A stretch of 64,000 nt of DNA from Nilaparvata lugens (lineage: Eukaryota; Arthropoda; Insecta; Hemiptera; Delphacidae): contig NC_052511.1 in assembly GCF_014356525.2 (NCBI RefSeq), forward strand, positions 29,277,960 through 29,341,959, given 5' to 3'. Both the position numbers and the translations under genes were made by a program. Positions 1 to 11,187 of the stretch are shown here, in pieces; within the stretch, counting starts at the first letter, position 1, and each line of letters starts with the position of its first letter. Under the pieces are notes generated by a model, which saw only the letters and a list, made by a program, of their open reading frames with translations, made no database searches and was not told the DNA's origin.

Positions 1-833
1 ACATTGATTGAAAATGCTCAAGTTATGTTCTGTGAAAAATGTGATTTTTTCTATATTTTGGCGAATTTTAGGCTCCGTGCGCCACCGTAGATATTGCCTA
101 ACCTAAATGAAAAAAAATCACAATGATTTTAAGCTATACTTTAAGTATTTTTCACCTATTACAACACAAAAAAATAAAATTTAAGTTGAAAAAAAATTCT
201 GAAAAATTTCGTTTTTTTTAGATTTTTAACAAACTTTAGTGCCCATGCGCGACCGGAAGATGTCAACCGATTTCAATTTTTTTTATTTCATTGTGTTCCC
301 CTTCCAAAAGAGACACTTTCGCGAGCTATTACAACTTCGAAAAAAAAAACTTATTTTTTTCGGCCCACCCTATTATATATCTACTATATATCTTAGATGA
401 TTATATATTCTAAGAGAATCAATAAGGGTGCAAACATAGTGGAGAGGACTCCAAAGTTACTTGAGTGTTTCACTTTTTTAATGCATGTAATTTGAAGGTG
501 GCGCTTTCTTGTAGTGAATAGTGATTCACATAGTGCTCACATCCATTACATTCAAAACTCTAGCTTCAAGCTACCTTGAAGCGAAAAACCCAGAAGCGAA
601 AAACCAAAAGTGGAAATTCTGAGTAAAATCGGAGAAACTTGATAATTCATATGAAAATTGAAGAGAAATTTGATAATATATGACGACTATGATCATCCAG
701 AGGACAACCAAGATGTATCATATTTATAACCACCCTCCACTATGAATTGATTTTTTTTCATATTATATATTGCTTCTATTATTATTTTATTTGGGATTGC
801 TTTCAAATTATTTTGACTTTTGTGCGCAATTAG
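1..833. other. AT-rich intron or flanking DNA, no gene seen
   Basis: This stretch precedes the first visible alkaline phosphatase exon and is probably the intron upstream of it. It is AT-rich with A and T homopolymers. I saw no open frame with recognisable homology and no terminal repeats. Confidence 0.5.
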
Positions 834-974
834 GTTTGTTTGCCTACTCACACATGGATTTTGAAGCAGACAGGGACACCGGTCCGGATGGCGACCCCTC
901 ACTGGCTGAGATGACAATCGCTGCACTTAGCATTCTACAGAAAAACACCAGAGGATTTTTCCTCTTTGTTGAAG
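834..974 (+). CDS. ALP: Alkaline phosphatase, internal exon A
   Basis: This is an internal exon of a membrane-bound alkaline phosphatase, a secreted or GPI-anchored zinc phosphomonoesterase. The reading frame gives GLFAYSHMDFEADRD, then DPSLAEMTIAALSIL and GFFLFVEG, a familiar block of animal ALPs ending in the Glu that precedes the metal-ligand loop. The acceptor AG is at 832-833, so the exon starts with the last two bases of a Gly codon. The donor is GAAG|GTGAGC at 974/975, leaving one base that completes a Gly codon with the next exon. An open frame of 99 codons reads through both splice sites, but only this part is ALP-like. The catalytic Ser region is upstream of the window. Confidence 0.9.
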
Positions 975-2089
975 GTGAGCATGAAAATAACAGAAAATTT
1001 CCCATCCACAGCTTTCTCACTATTGGGAAGAGCACAGAGTACGGTATTGGGATCAGTAATTTCATGTAAACGTTTATCTGTCAAATATTGAAACATTTTA
1101 TTATCTAATAAGGAGATTAATTTTTTTAAAGATCAAAGATCTATAAATAATAAATTATCCCAATATATCCTTGAATTTTCAACAGGAATTGCATTTTTAT
1201 CTACAGTAATTAGATTTATTTATATTCATTATAGGCTACTTCTCAAATCCTCATCCAGGATATTTGAGCCTATGAAAGGAAAAGTGGCCCAAGTCATATT
1301 TTTTTAATTAGAGTGTTATCACTGATTCAGATTCCTGAACCTTCATTCTGTTTGGTGGAAACGTAAACCAAGTCTTTTTTACAGCAGGGCTGTGAAAAAA
1401 GTTAAGAAATGAAACGGATGATCTTTGACAAGCAATAGCGGCTCAAGTCAATTTTCAATAGTTGCTTTCTTTACTTCTCCTTCAACTCCTGTTGGATTTT
1501 GTTGATGTTTTGAGAGAGTGGGTCCTACATTCTTATAACTTAGTTTAATTAATCAGTAGTGCTTCATGTTATTTCAATGAATGAATTAAGAGAATCAGAA
1601 AGCATTCAAGCATTACTATAGAGAACTCTAGCTCTGATTATGTGCCTACCGAAGATGAACAACCCTCAAAATGCTCTTATTTACATCTCATACATAATTT
1701 TTTTCAATAAAAAGTGGCATAAGTCAACATTTTCTACCAATTAATCTAGACTAATTATTTCCAATTGCAATGAAAATAGACAACACCAGACAGGCCAATA
1801 TTTTCTCCATGCTGGTATCATCTATACTATAATAAAGGAGAAAACTGGCTTATACACGTAGGAGGTAAGAAAATTATGTTTGACTCATCATCACGTCTGA
1901 ACTACTGGACTGACTAAATCTTGCATACATACAAAAATATTGTATATTGTCTCTTTTCTGTATAGGGCTTCATGTAAAATAAATAGAAATAAAAATAAAA
2001 ATCTCATTAGTTCAAATAAGGGTAATGAGGTTTTTATTTCTATTTATATATTTGTATAAATTAGAATTATTATAATTAATTTCAAACAG
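975..2089 (+). other. ALP intron with a short dispersed-repeat fragment
   Basis: This intron runs from the donor at 975 to the acceptor AG at 2088-2089. Around 1828-1915 it holds a fragment (ATAAAGGAGAAAACTGG followed by TTTGACTCATCATCACG) that I take to be part of an interspersed insect retroposon. That is from memory of similar repeats and is not demonstrated within this window. The rest is AT-rich and featureless. Confidence 0.45.
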
Positions 2090-2284
2090 GTGGTAGAATA
2101 GACCACGCGCATCATTACAACAACCCATACAGAGCGCTTGACGAGACGCTGGCATTGGAGGCGGCTTTGTTAGCTGTGCTCTCATTGGTCGACCAGACAG
2201 AGACGCTGATTGTGGTGACGTCTGACCACTCTCACGTCATGACTATGGGTGGACTGTCCACGCCGAGGGGCAACTCCATTTTGG
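2090..2284 (+). CDS. ALP: Alkaline phosphatase, internal exon B (metal-binding core)
   Basis: Joined to the previous exon this reads through VEGGRIDHAHH, the loop carrying Asp and His ligands of the active-site zinc in the ALP family. It ends with VVTSDHSHV, which carries the Asp-His pair of the other metal site, and RGNSILG. The acceptor is TTTCAAACAG|GT and the donor is TTGG|GTAGGT at 2284/2285. At 195 bases with one base carried over at each end, the phase is kept exactly. The catalytic residues visible here look intact, so the gene is probably functional. An LTR retrotransposon begins only 63 bases after the donor. Confidence 0.93.
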
Positions 2285-2347
2285 GTAGGTCAAACATGGA
2301 TCATGAAACACTTCCGTTCCAATTCTAATTTTTGAATATGAAAGCAG

Positions 2348-2506
2348 TGTAATAGGAATGAGAGTAAACACGACATAAGTATTCAATACCTTAAGAAAGG
2401 TTTTTAATAACTTGAACTATACAGGTTTCGAATTGGAATGAGTTTGTTTGGAGACTTAGTAACAGTAGGCTAATAACAAATTCAAAACATATGTTGTTAT
2501 ACTACA
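2348..2506 (-). repeat. 3' LTR of the Ty3/gypsy element
   Basis: This 159-bp LTR differs from its partner at 5913-6066 by one visible substitution (ATTCAATACC versus ATTTAATACC) and a 5-bp insertion (GGCTA). Such similarity indicates a recent insertion. The pol reading frame runs into this LTR before its stop at 2456. Confidence 0.92.
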
Positions 2507-5068
2507 TTCTTCCCCCCAAAGAGTTAATGAATTCAAATAATTAGGAGGTCTTCTATTTCTAAAACTTCTTCTTGGATATGTATTTTGATTTTCTTGTCCA
2601 GTAGTCTGTTGTCTAGGTTGTAAGCTCTCGGCAGTAGTACTAGTTTCGTTTTCTTGGTTTTGGGTTGCTTGAGGATTATGGAAGTATTCAAGTTCAGGTT
2701 CGGAAGTTGGTAATTGAGAATTTTCATCATTTTCAGAATCGGTTTGTTCTTCGTGATCTCTGTTTTCGTACTCTCCAACTGGAGCAAGATGACGTGTTGA
2801 TACTGTGGTTTCTCTTCCATCAGGTAGCTTTACATGTGCATACTCAGCATTTCCATGTAGAAGTTGGACCTCTTCAACAAGTGGCTCATATTTAGATGTT
2901 CGATTGAATTTTTTTAAATAGACAGGGCCGGAATTGAGAAGCCAAGAAGGAGCTGAAACACCATTGTTTCCAGATCTACGTGGGTGTAAGAACATACGCT
3001 CATGAGGAGTTTGATTTGTGGCTGTGCAAAGTAATGTTCTTGTTGAGCTAAGAGCATCTTCTAAAACTGACTCCCATTGATTTATTTCTAAATTAAGTGA
3101 TTTTAATGCTAGCTCAATCGTTTTCCATAGAATACCATTATATCTTTCAACCTGTCCATTACCTGCTGGGTTGTAAGCAGTGGTTCTGCTAGTTGCAATT
3201 CCATGCGAGTTTAGGTAATTTTTTAAGTCTTTACTCATAAATGATGTTCCTCTGTCTGAATGTATGTAACTAGGAACCCCAAACGTAGAAAACAGGGTTT
3301 TCAGTTTTGATTTAACTGTAGATGATGACATGTCTGGACATGGGAAAGCAAAAGGGAACCGTGAAAACTCATCTACTATTACCAATAAATAACGATTTCG
3401 ACTTGATGAAGCCAGAGGGCCTTTGAAATCGATATTTAGCCTCACAAATGCAGAAGTGTCTTTAATCAGAGTCCCTTTGTGTTTGAAGAATTTGGGCTTG
3501 ACAGCAGCACACACTTTGCAGGAGTTTGTTATACGTCTGATTTCATCAATTGAGTAGGGTAAGTTTTTACTCCGAACCCAGTGGTACAACCGTGTTATGC
3601 CTGGGTGGCATAGAGACTCATGTAAATCAACTAATAGATTTTCCTGATTTTGGATTGAAGAACATACTCTAGACAGAGCATCAGCAGCCATATTATCTTT
3701 GCCAGGTCTATATACAATATCGTAATGAAAACAAGACAGTTCCAGTTTCCACCTCATTATCTTTTCATTTTTCACTTTACCATGATGGTTGTTATCAAAC
3801 ATAAAAGCTACCGACCTCTGATCAGTAATTAGCTTGAAATGTTTGCCAACCAAGTAGTGACGCCATTTTCGCAGTGCTTCTACAATGGCTTGTGCTTCTT
3901 TCTCAACACTTGAATGTCTTTGTTCTGCTGGTGAAAGTATCCTTGAGTAGAATGCAACTGGACGGTTTGATAGAGTCAAAGTAGCAGCAATGGTGCTGTC
4001 AGATGCATCAGTTTCCACAATGAATTGTGCTTCAGGGTCAATGCAGCTTACTACAGATCCAATTATTTCACTTTCTATAGTTTCAAACGATTGTAACCCT
4101 GCTTTAGACAAGGGAAATGCAGTACGGGCAAGAGGAATCACCTTAGTGGCATAATCTGGTATTAGTGATGCATAATGTGAAAACATACCAAGGGTCCTCC
4201 TCAGCGATGCAGTGTCTCTAGGCGGAGGTAAATTTTTCAGTGGTTCCAATCGGCTGGGGTCAGGCTTGATAGTTTTGTTAGATATATGATAGCCCAGCAA
4301 GTTGATCGATTTCAGTGAAAATGAAGACTTCTCATTATTGATAGTTAGGTTGTATTTGTTTGCAGCGTTGATAAACTTTTTCAAGTTTATATCGTGTTGC
4401 TCCTGTGTTTTGCCACAGATTGTAACATCATCAAGGTAAGCATAAGTGTCTTGTAGCTGTTCAGACCGTATAACTTGGTCAATTACACGTTGGAACACTG
4501 CCACTCCATTAGTGACCCCAAACGGAATGCGTTTAAATAGCTCTCCATGGAGAAATGCTGGGCTCTATAACATCGTCTTTAAGCATTTTACTTACTTCAT
4601 TTTCAATAAACTTCAAATCATCCGTACTGTGTCGATAATATTTGATTGCAATTGGTTTACATTCCGGTTTTAAATTAGATAACAATGACACCGGTTCTAC
4701 AGTTGAGGCTGCCACGCTGCATACGGTTAACTGCGGCTTTTTTCTACCAAAAACTACTTTAATACTTTCATGGTTTTTCAAAATATCATGTCCAACAATT
4801 ATATCCGCACAAAGCTCTGGTAAGACAGAAAGGTTTGCTTGTTTGTAACAGTGATCAAGAATGACAAGATCTACTAAGCATTGTCCTGTTATATTGGATG
4901 TGATTGATGTAGTCGCCATTGATACAGTACCCCTACCTGGTCTTATAGGAAGACCTAGGTTAAGAGCAGTAGAATTGTTTATAAAACTCAGAGAACTCCC
5001 TGTATCTATCAAAGCAGAGACAGATTTTCCATTAACCAGGGCTTGTACTGTACCTACTCTTTGTCAAT
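2456..5068 (-). pseudogene. Pol of Ty3/gypsy element, RT internally deleted
   Basis: The pol frame opens at about 5068 and overlaps the end of gag by roughly 35 bases in the +1 frame relative to gag. It encodes an aspartic protease with an IDTGSS active site near 5000 and the start of RT up to SPWRA at about 4535. There the sequence jumps to FKRIPFGVTN, so the stretch of RT holding the first catalytic Asp is missing and the frame is lost (stop at 4533-4535). The remaining open frame, 4504 to 2456 (682 codons), holds the YLDD box near 4430 and RNase H (ETDASDS). An integrase follows, with a His-His-Cys-Cys zinc module and Asp, Asp, Glu residues in NIDFKGP, HSDRGTSF and GNGQVERYNG. The product would be a non-functional polymerase with a perhaps intact integrase. 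Confidence 0.9.
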
Positions 5069-5888
5069 CCTCCGGGCGAAGCTGCTAGGTCAATAGAGTT
5101 CATAATATCTTTCGATTTTTTTGATTGTTTGGATTGTAATTTACTCGACCTGCAGACCTTAGCAAAGTGCCCCTGTTTTCCACAATTATGACAAATTGTA
5201 TTTTTAGCTGGGCAGCTGACCCGAGGATGTCTCAGATTACCACAAAAATAGCATTTTTCATTAGCAGCAGCTAATAAACAGTTTTCTGAATCAGTATTCT
5301 GATTGCTTGCTTGAGTATTTTGGGAAGAAGTTGCATTTAATTGGGATGAAGATTGGAAAGCTAATGATTGTGCATATGCAAGTTCCAAGGATCTGGCTTG
5401 ACTATATGCCTCTTCTAGTGTTATAATGCAACATTCTCTAGTAAACGCTGGCGAATTGTAAGAGACTTCATTCCAGCAATAAATGTGTCACGAATATAAT
5501 CATCCCTATTTCTTTCAGCTGTCACAGCTTTAAACTCACAGTCCTTACTTAATAGTTTCAAGGCATGAAGATATTGATCAATAGTCTCATCAGGCTGTTG
5601 TTGACGTGCAGATAGTTTATGTCTTGAAAATATTTCATTTACAGGTTTTACATAGATTCTCCTTAAAGTAGATATAGCATCATTATACGTACCACTTTCG
5701 CTTATGTACTCATAAATATCTGGAGTGATGAAGTTGATAAGTGTTTTGAGCTTTTCAGAGTCTGATGATTGTGGTGCGATACTGGTAATGAGGTTCTGAA
5801 AAGTTTTGTGCCAATGTGTCCATTCCTTGCTTGCAGTTGATAAGTTTGGATCCACACTAAACTTGTCTGGCTTCAGTATCGTATTCAT
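5032..5888 (-). pseudogene. Gag of Ty3/gypsy element, frame broken once
   Basis: Gag starts at the ATG at 5888, about 25 bases inside the 5' LTR. The first frame ends at 5421. The same protein resumes in the -1 frame at about 5418 and runs to 5032. The second part carries two CX2CX4HX4C zinc knuckles (starting CYFCGNLRH and CHNCGKQGH) near 5260-5160, which package RNA in Gag proteins. The break lies in the middle of Gag rather than at a gag-pol boundary, so I read it as an indel and not programmed frameshifting. A second shift at the 3' end into pol may be the element's normal expression strategy. Confidence 0.85.
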
Positions 5889-5912
5889 TTTACAATATCA
5901 AGCTATTAAAAT

Positions 5913-6066
5913 TGTAATAGGAATGAGAGTAAACACGACATAAGTATTTAATACCTTAAGAAAGGTTTTTAATAACTTGAACTATACAGGTTTCGAATTG
6001 GAATGAGTTTGTTTGGAGACTTAGTAACAGTAATAACAAATTCAAAACATATGTTGTTATACTACA
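5913..6066 (-). repeat. 5' LTR of the Ty3/gypsy element
   Basis: This 154-bp LTR on the minus strand begins TGTAGTATAAC and ends CTATTACA. It is followed on the plus strand by the AGCAG target duplication. The short length is typical of compact Ty3-group elements. Confidence 0.92.
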
Positions 6067-7699
6067 AGCAGCATTACTAGTCACAACTTTTATTAGGTTT
6101 TAAGTATCTGTACCTACTACTATTTGTTCTCTAAAACATATACTCTAATCGTATCCCAACAAAATAACTTATGGAAATCTGAAGCTTGAAGTAATTTATT
6201 ATATTTCGTGGAAGAATAATTTACATTCCGAGTAGGCTTACAGTAATTCCCTGAATAATATTTGGCATCTTGCTGTATTCTAACTTTCCATTAATGCTGG
6301 TTTTCATGAATGTGCTTCTCACATCCATTAACAAAAAATAAAGGTATACCTACCAATAACAAGTTGATATTTATTTGCTGAGTGATGCCCACATGATAAA
6401 TTATCATTTATTTTTTACCTCTGTGTTGTAACATAGTAAATATGTCTGGCATATTGTAGTAGACATTCATATTATCTTGACTAAAGATATATGAAATTCC
6501 TTTTTATATCAACTTGATTATCAAGTGGCAACTAAAGAACTAATTAGCCTAACAGTGGCCACTAAATTGAATTAATTGAATATGGTAGATGATTGCATTT
6601 TTATGAATTAGAATGAGCACCAAAATTAACTAAGTAAAAGTGATATGTCGCATATAAACCATCTTGAATAAAATACGTGACATTTTCACAAGAACTGATT
6701 TATTCAGAGAACGAGGAACTAGTTCCAATCATCACACAAATATCATCCTAAAGTAAAATTTCTTCTTTGTTTTATCCACGTAACTCAATTCAATATTCAT
6801 TGCATTCGAACGTAGCCTATCGTATTATGTTGAAAAGTATGAAAGTGATCCCAATAGAAACTGACATCTCAATGTTTTTCAATAAGCCTGAATACTGTAA
6901 TAATATGTCCATTATGAATGAATAATTTCATTGTTACTAGTCACTCATACTAACTTCATATTTTTCAAGGAAGAATAAAATCAGAATAGTAAATGAGTTT
7001 TGTCCAATAATTTTCAGTCATCATTACTTTCAAAGTTGTAACGTGTACCGTACCGCTACTCGTGATTAATGTTCTTCATGCTTGCTCCATTCATCTTTGC
7101 CAAGTTTGAAAGTTAATTTGATAGATTAACTTCACCAAAATGTTCCCCCGGGCACTCCATCGTAGAGTACACATCTTGAATAAAGTTTGAAAGTTTGGGA
7201 GATCTAGATAAAAAGCAGGAAAACGCCAAGTTAGTGTTAATTGCCAAGATGCAATATGAACTTGAACTCCCAACTCCCTCTTGAATTCCCATGATTATAT
7301 CAACTTGAAATAAATAGCAGCTTACTGTACGCTATCAAACTCTTGAGCACTACCTAGGCTACTATCGCGTAGTTGATAAGCACCGTATGAAGAAAAACGA
7401 ACTCAAGTTGAGACGTCAGAATGAATTGGAATTCACAAGTTGAAAAAATAAACAAAATCAAATTTATTCACAAATTAAAATACATTACATTGAAAAAATA
7501 CTCAAACAAAATTTCTAATCTAAATCTCAAGATAGACGACTCTGTGAGTAGGGAAGAGTTCTAGATATAATAATGCAGTATAGGTAGGCCTATTATGATG
7601 AATAATAATACAGTAATACTGGAGAAAATTTCTATTAGTAGCTAAGCAAAGTATGACTATATTGGAGTAAACACTATAATTAATTGAAGAAAAATCAAT

Positions 7700-7800
7700 T
7701 GCTGATGATGCCCAGATGAACATTTTGCTTGTGTGTGGATGGTGGAAAGTGTGTTTGTGAATAATTAATTGATCATTGATGAGATGATCAAACGTAAATA
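7700..7800 (+). repeat. Dispersed short repeat, copy 1
   Basis: The core GATGATGCCCAGATGA is followed by GGTGGAAAGTG and TGATGAGATGATCAAACG. It shares these landmarks in order with copies at about 8676 and 32140. No terminal repeats or tail are visible, so the class is unknown. Confidence 0.45.
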
Positions 7801-8675
7801 TGGCATTGGAGACTCAAGTTTAATATTTAGAATTGCATAATACGTTTTTGATCCAAAACTAACGTTAGTAAGTATTTTGTTTGAAAAAACACATTTTGTT
7901 TGAAAACTATATGAAAGGTGAAATATTAAATAAATTCATATGGATATAAATATGAAAATATTATCTTAATGTTTGAGTTGTTGAACGAGTGCCTGAATTT
8001 TAAGAATATTTGGGATGAATAATAACCCATCTTCACTCATGTATAACAAGTCCATTTAATAATATACAGTAGCAAATAAATTCATATGGAATATTGATGA
8101 TAAATTCTTCAAGGTATTGTTTATCCAATGAAATATATGATTCATCAGAATATTAATTTTAGATTAATTCATCCCAGTTTTGAACAATAGCTCAAATTGA
8201 TTAATTTTCAAAATGGGATAAGTTTCTAAACAGCTGATATTCTGATATCAAGTAGCCTTCGGTAAGTCATTCATTGAAAAATATCTTGGAGAACGTATCC
8301 TCAAAATCTCATGCATTTATTTGCAGCCAATTTTTAAATTATTCACCTCAAAGATTTCAATTTTAGGCGCTTAGTCCTACACCTCAAAAACTGAAAATGA
8401 TAAAAAAGGATTTATTTGGATTTTTTTCCAATTTTGGTAACTTGATTCCTAAAGTATATTTTGTTAGAAAAACTTGAAGCTGTGAGAAGTTCCTGAAAGT
8501 GTGGTGCACGACATCTTATTCACTTCTCATGATTATTTGAATCCGACAACAATTATGAAGATCTATATCTATAAGATAACCTTATTACTGATTTTCTCGC
8601 GCAGAACAATTCTCAATGAAAAAGGAAAAGCATCCTTTACACAGGGACAATAGTAGCTTTCACTATGTTTTTTCT

Positions 8676-8810
8676 TTTATTGCGGATGATGCTAACATGA
8701 GCTTTTTGCTTGGGCGTGGGCAAGTTAATGGGAAGTGCGAGTTTGAATATTATGAGATGTTCAAACGTCCATGTCGAACCCACGAAACACGAACAAGGGC
8801 CGACAACCCG
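8676..8810 (+). repeat. Dispersed short repeat, copy 2
   Basis: The core GATGATGCTAACATGAGC is followed by GGGAAGTGCGAG, GAGATGTTCAAACGTCCATG and a CGAACCCACG tail. It is more GC-rich than its surroundings and is the longest of the three copies. Confidence 0.5.
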
Positions 8811-9069
8811 ACCGTCAGCTGCGGGAACGCTGAATTGGAAATTCCCGGAACTCAAAATAATGTACATTATACAGTGGAAGCTACTGTCCCTGTGTGCAGC
8901 GTGGTTAACAGTATCCTACTAATATTACATTGAGGACAGGATGGTTAACAATCAGATTAACATCTTACCTACTTTTCTTCCAATTGGATAATAAACCAAG
9001 CTACCTTGAATAGAGTATATACTGTTTAATTGTCGCTATTTATTTCTCTGTGGTATTTGTTTGCGTCAG

Positions 9070-9407
9070 GCACCGACCGCAAAGCGTCCGACGTAGACGG
9101 TCTTCCCTACACGACGCTGCTGTACGGCAACGGCCCGGGCTACGCCATCCCTCGCCTCATCCCTAGCAACGTGGCCAACGTGACGGCCAAGAGCGACAAG
9201 AACACCGTTCACGGGTCGGCGGCGCCCCGCCACTGGTCCACCCATGGCGGCGAGGATGTTCCCGTCTACGCCAGCGGGCCGCTCGCCTCGCACCTCTTCA
9301 CCGCCACCATCGACCAGAGCTTCATCCCCCACGCCATGGCCTACTCGGCCTGCATCGGCCCTTACAAGCAGCGCTGTCAGCAGGCCAACTTCTCCTTCGC
9401 CATACCG
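9070..9407 (+). CDS. ALP: Alkaline phosphatase, internal exon C
   Basis: The acceptor CGTCAG|GC at 9068-9069 joins in phase with the Gly codon left open by the exon ending at 2284. The frame then reads 112 codons to the donor CCG|GTCAGT (9407/9408). It contains YTTLLYGNGPGY, then HWSTHGGEDVPVYASGP with the third zinc-ligand His, then IPHAMAYSACIG with a Cys and a second Cys in QRCQQ, likely a disulfide. The exon is strikingly GC-rich compared with the introns on either side. The 3' phase is 0, which fits the terminal exon at 15678. Confidence 0.93.
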
Positions 9408-9667
9408 GTCAGTCTTCTTCCTTCACCCACTGCATTCGCACAACACAACAGTGCAAATATCATTCCCATAAGTTCTATTCAATTCAATTACTTTCACCAA
9501 AGACCAAAAACACAAAAATAATACAAAGTTATGACGGTTAGATAAAAACAATAATTATAAATATTATTCTAAATAGCAATATCAACTGTCTTATACTGCT
9601 GGAGGTGAAGACTAATGGCATATTTTTGTGTAGTTGAGAAGTTGCTATTGTGGTAATTATACATAAT

Positions 9668-9865
9668 AAATAAAAATACCAAGAAAATTGTCAAAAATCA
9701 CAGATTTATTGATAGAAAGACCGGTTTCGGTTGTTACACCATTGTCAATCTCAGATAATGAGAGTTTATCAGAGATTGACAATGGTGTAACAACCGAAAC
9801 CGGTCTTTCTAACTACGGTATCAATAAATCTGTGGTTTTTGACAATTTCTTAGTATTTTTATTTA
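9668..9865. repeat. Foldback MITE with long inverted repeats
   Basis: Two arms of about 85-95 bp face each other around a loop near 9755-9765. The outer ends read AATAAAAATACCAAGAAAA and its near-complement CTTAGTATTTTTATT. The inner part includes GACCGGTTTCGGTTGTTAC and its exact reverse complement. The right arm carries a short extra segment (AACTACGGT). No transposase is present and I could not define a clear target duplication. It lies in the last ALP intron. Confidence 0.85.
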
Positions 9866-9899
9866 ACTACTGGCATAATTGAAATATTTGTTCTCTAGT

Positions 9900-10218
9900 A
9901 GGAGTAAGAATTTATTTACTGTTTCTAATTCCCAAGCCGATCAGCATTTAAAATGGAATCTCATTATATAAACAATAGTCTCTTATTATCTCTTATCCCT
10001 ATTCAAGGAACGCAGCCTTCTTACCGTACTGCTCCTGCTGATGTATTAGAACTGGCTCTTTTTGTTTTTAGAAATAAGAAACTTTTTGGGGAAGGACAGG
10101 TATTTTTAGAGGTCTTATCTATCCAAACCATAGATTCACTTCAATCGAGAAAGGTCGAGAGAGGGGATGAAAATTTCACTGCTTTGCCACAGATAATCCA
10201 AGAAAAAGCTACTCCATT
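9900..10218 (+). other. Intronic sequence, nothing recognised
   Basis: A frame of 89 codons (9953-10222) is open here but matches nothing I know. It may be part of the decayed LINE that follows. Confidence 0.3.
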
Positions 10219-11165
10219 GTGAATGATTTCAACTTTAATATGTCTAATTTGTCTGTGTTGTATGCTGATGATACGACTCTCCTCTGCTCGGAGAGTAATC
10301 ATCTCTCAGTGGATTCTTGTTTGGCACATTCACTTGAACAAGCTAAAGCCTGGTATAAGGCCAACTCTCTGGTTGCAAATGAAAGTAAAACTGAAAATAT
10401 AATGTTTACACTGAACCCTGCAGTTAATATAGATGCTTCACGTTTGAATCCTGTTAAGCTTTTATGAATATACTTAGACAGTAAGTTATGTTGGGAAACA
10501 CATATTGATAATCTCTGTAAAAAACTTTCAAGAGTAATTTTCATCTTGAGGAATTGAAAAACTGTGTGAATAATGCGGTATTAGTCACAACATATTTTGT
10601 CCTTCTCCATGTTAATTTATGCTATGGTGCACGTCTGTGGGGTAGTTCCAGTGCTGCAAAAAAAGCTTTCATTTGGCAAAAACGAGCTATTATAACAATT
10701 TGTGATATAAAAAACTATTTATCCGCAGAACTTATTTTACAAATTGAAAAATGACATTGGCATGTATCTTCATTTTCCAAAACTTATGTAACATTTATGT
10801 TGAGGAAAATTTTAATCAGTTCACTTCCAATGATACTGTTCATACATTTCATACGAGACATAGATATGAGTTGGTAACACCGAGTGTTAGACTGAGCAAA
10901 ACATTGAAAAGCCACAGTTACCTACTATGTAGATTGCATAACAAGCTGCCTTTATCCATTAGGTTGTTGCCGCTGAACATTTCTAAAAGAACTATTGCCG
11001 GATGGCTTGAGATTAGAGGATTTTACTCAACAGATAGAGTATCTAAATTGTAATGATTTTATATATGTGACAAATTGACTCAATTATTTAAAAAATGAAA
11101 ATATTGTTAAACTGACGATACCTATTGTAAACTTGTTTTATTTTATGGCAAATAAAGATCTTGTA
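10219..11165 (+). pseudogene. Decayed LINE reverse transcriptase, C-terminal part
   Basis: Three consecutive frames carry pieces of a non-LTR retrotransposon RT. The first (10219-10467) has SVLYADDTTLL, the catalytic YxDD box. The second (10554-10754) and third (10751-11053) give the thumb and C-terminal region typical of Jockey/CR1-type LINEs (YGARLWGSS, then an end resembling that of the next LINE). Frame changes and stops show it is inactive. A polyadenylation-like GCAAATAAAG follows at about 11149. The upstream RT palm and endonuclease are missing, so it is 5'-truncated or deleted. Confidence 0.7.
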
Positions 11166-11187
11166 TTCTAGTATCGTTTCAAAGATA

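Larger units (their letters stand above)
2348..6066 (-). mobile_element. Ty3/gypsy-type LTR retrotransposon in ALP intron
   Basis: The element lies antisense to ALP. Two short LTRs with TG...CA ends bound it (2348-2506 and 5913-6066), and it is flanked on both sides by the 5-bp target duplication AGCAG (2343-2347 and 6067-6071). A purine tract (minus-strand TTTGGGGGGAAGAA) abuts the 3' LTR at about 2507-2520. The order protease, reverse transcriptase, RNase H, integrase places it in Ty3/gypsy. The double CCHC Gag knuckle would fit several clades, so I do not assign one. The RT is internally deleted, so the copy cannot be autonomous. I could not match a primer-binding site to a tRNA with confidence. 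Confidence 0.93.
6072..9069 (+). other. Rest of the ALP intron, with two dispersed-repeat copies
   Basis: This is AT-rich intron sequence without a supported gene. Two related blocks occur at about 7700-7800 and 8676-8810, each with a GATGATGC(C/T)..A.ATGA core, then GGAAAGTG or GGGAAGTG, then GATGA or GAGATG with a TCAAACG end. A third copy lies at 32140-32230. The open frames at 8616-8933 are accidents of this repeat. Confidence 0.5.

Noticed and set aside
5418..5426. Programmed -1 frameshift inside Gag
   Set aside because: There is no slippery heptamer and the site is in mid-Gag. An indel is simpler.
8616..8933. Open frame of 105 codons and two overlapping ones as a small gene
   Set aside because: The segment lies in the ALP intron and coincides with a dispersed repeat copy. 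The peptides have no known motif.
9066..9332. Minus-strand 88-codon frame opposite ALP exon C
   Set aside because: It is the antisense shadow of a GC-rich coding exon. The plus strand has a clear ALP match.
9668..9865. Hammerhead ribozyme suggested by CGAAAC and CTCTGATAAAC in the foldback
   Set aside because: The required CUGANGA box is not present and the perfect arms explain the structure as a simple hairpin.
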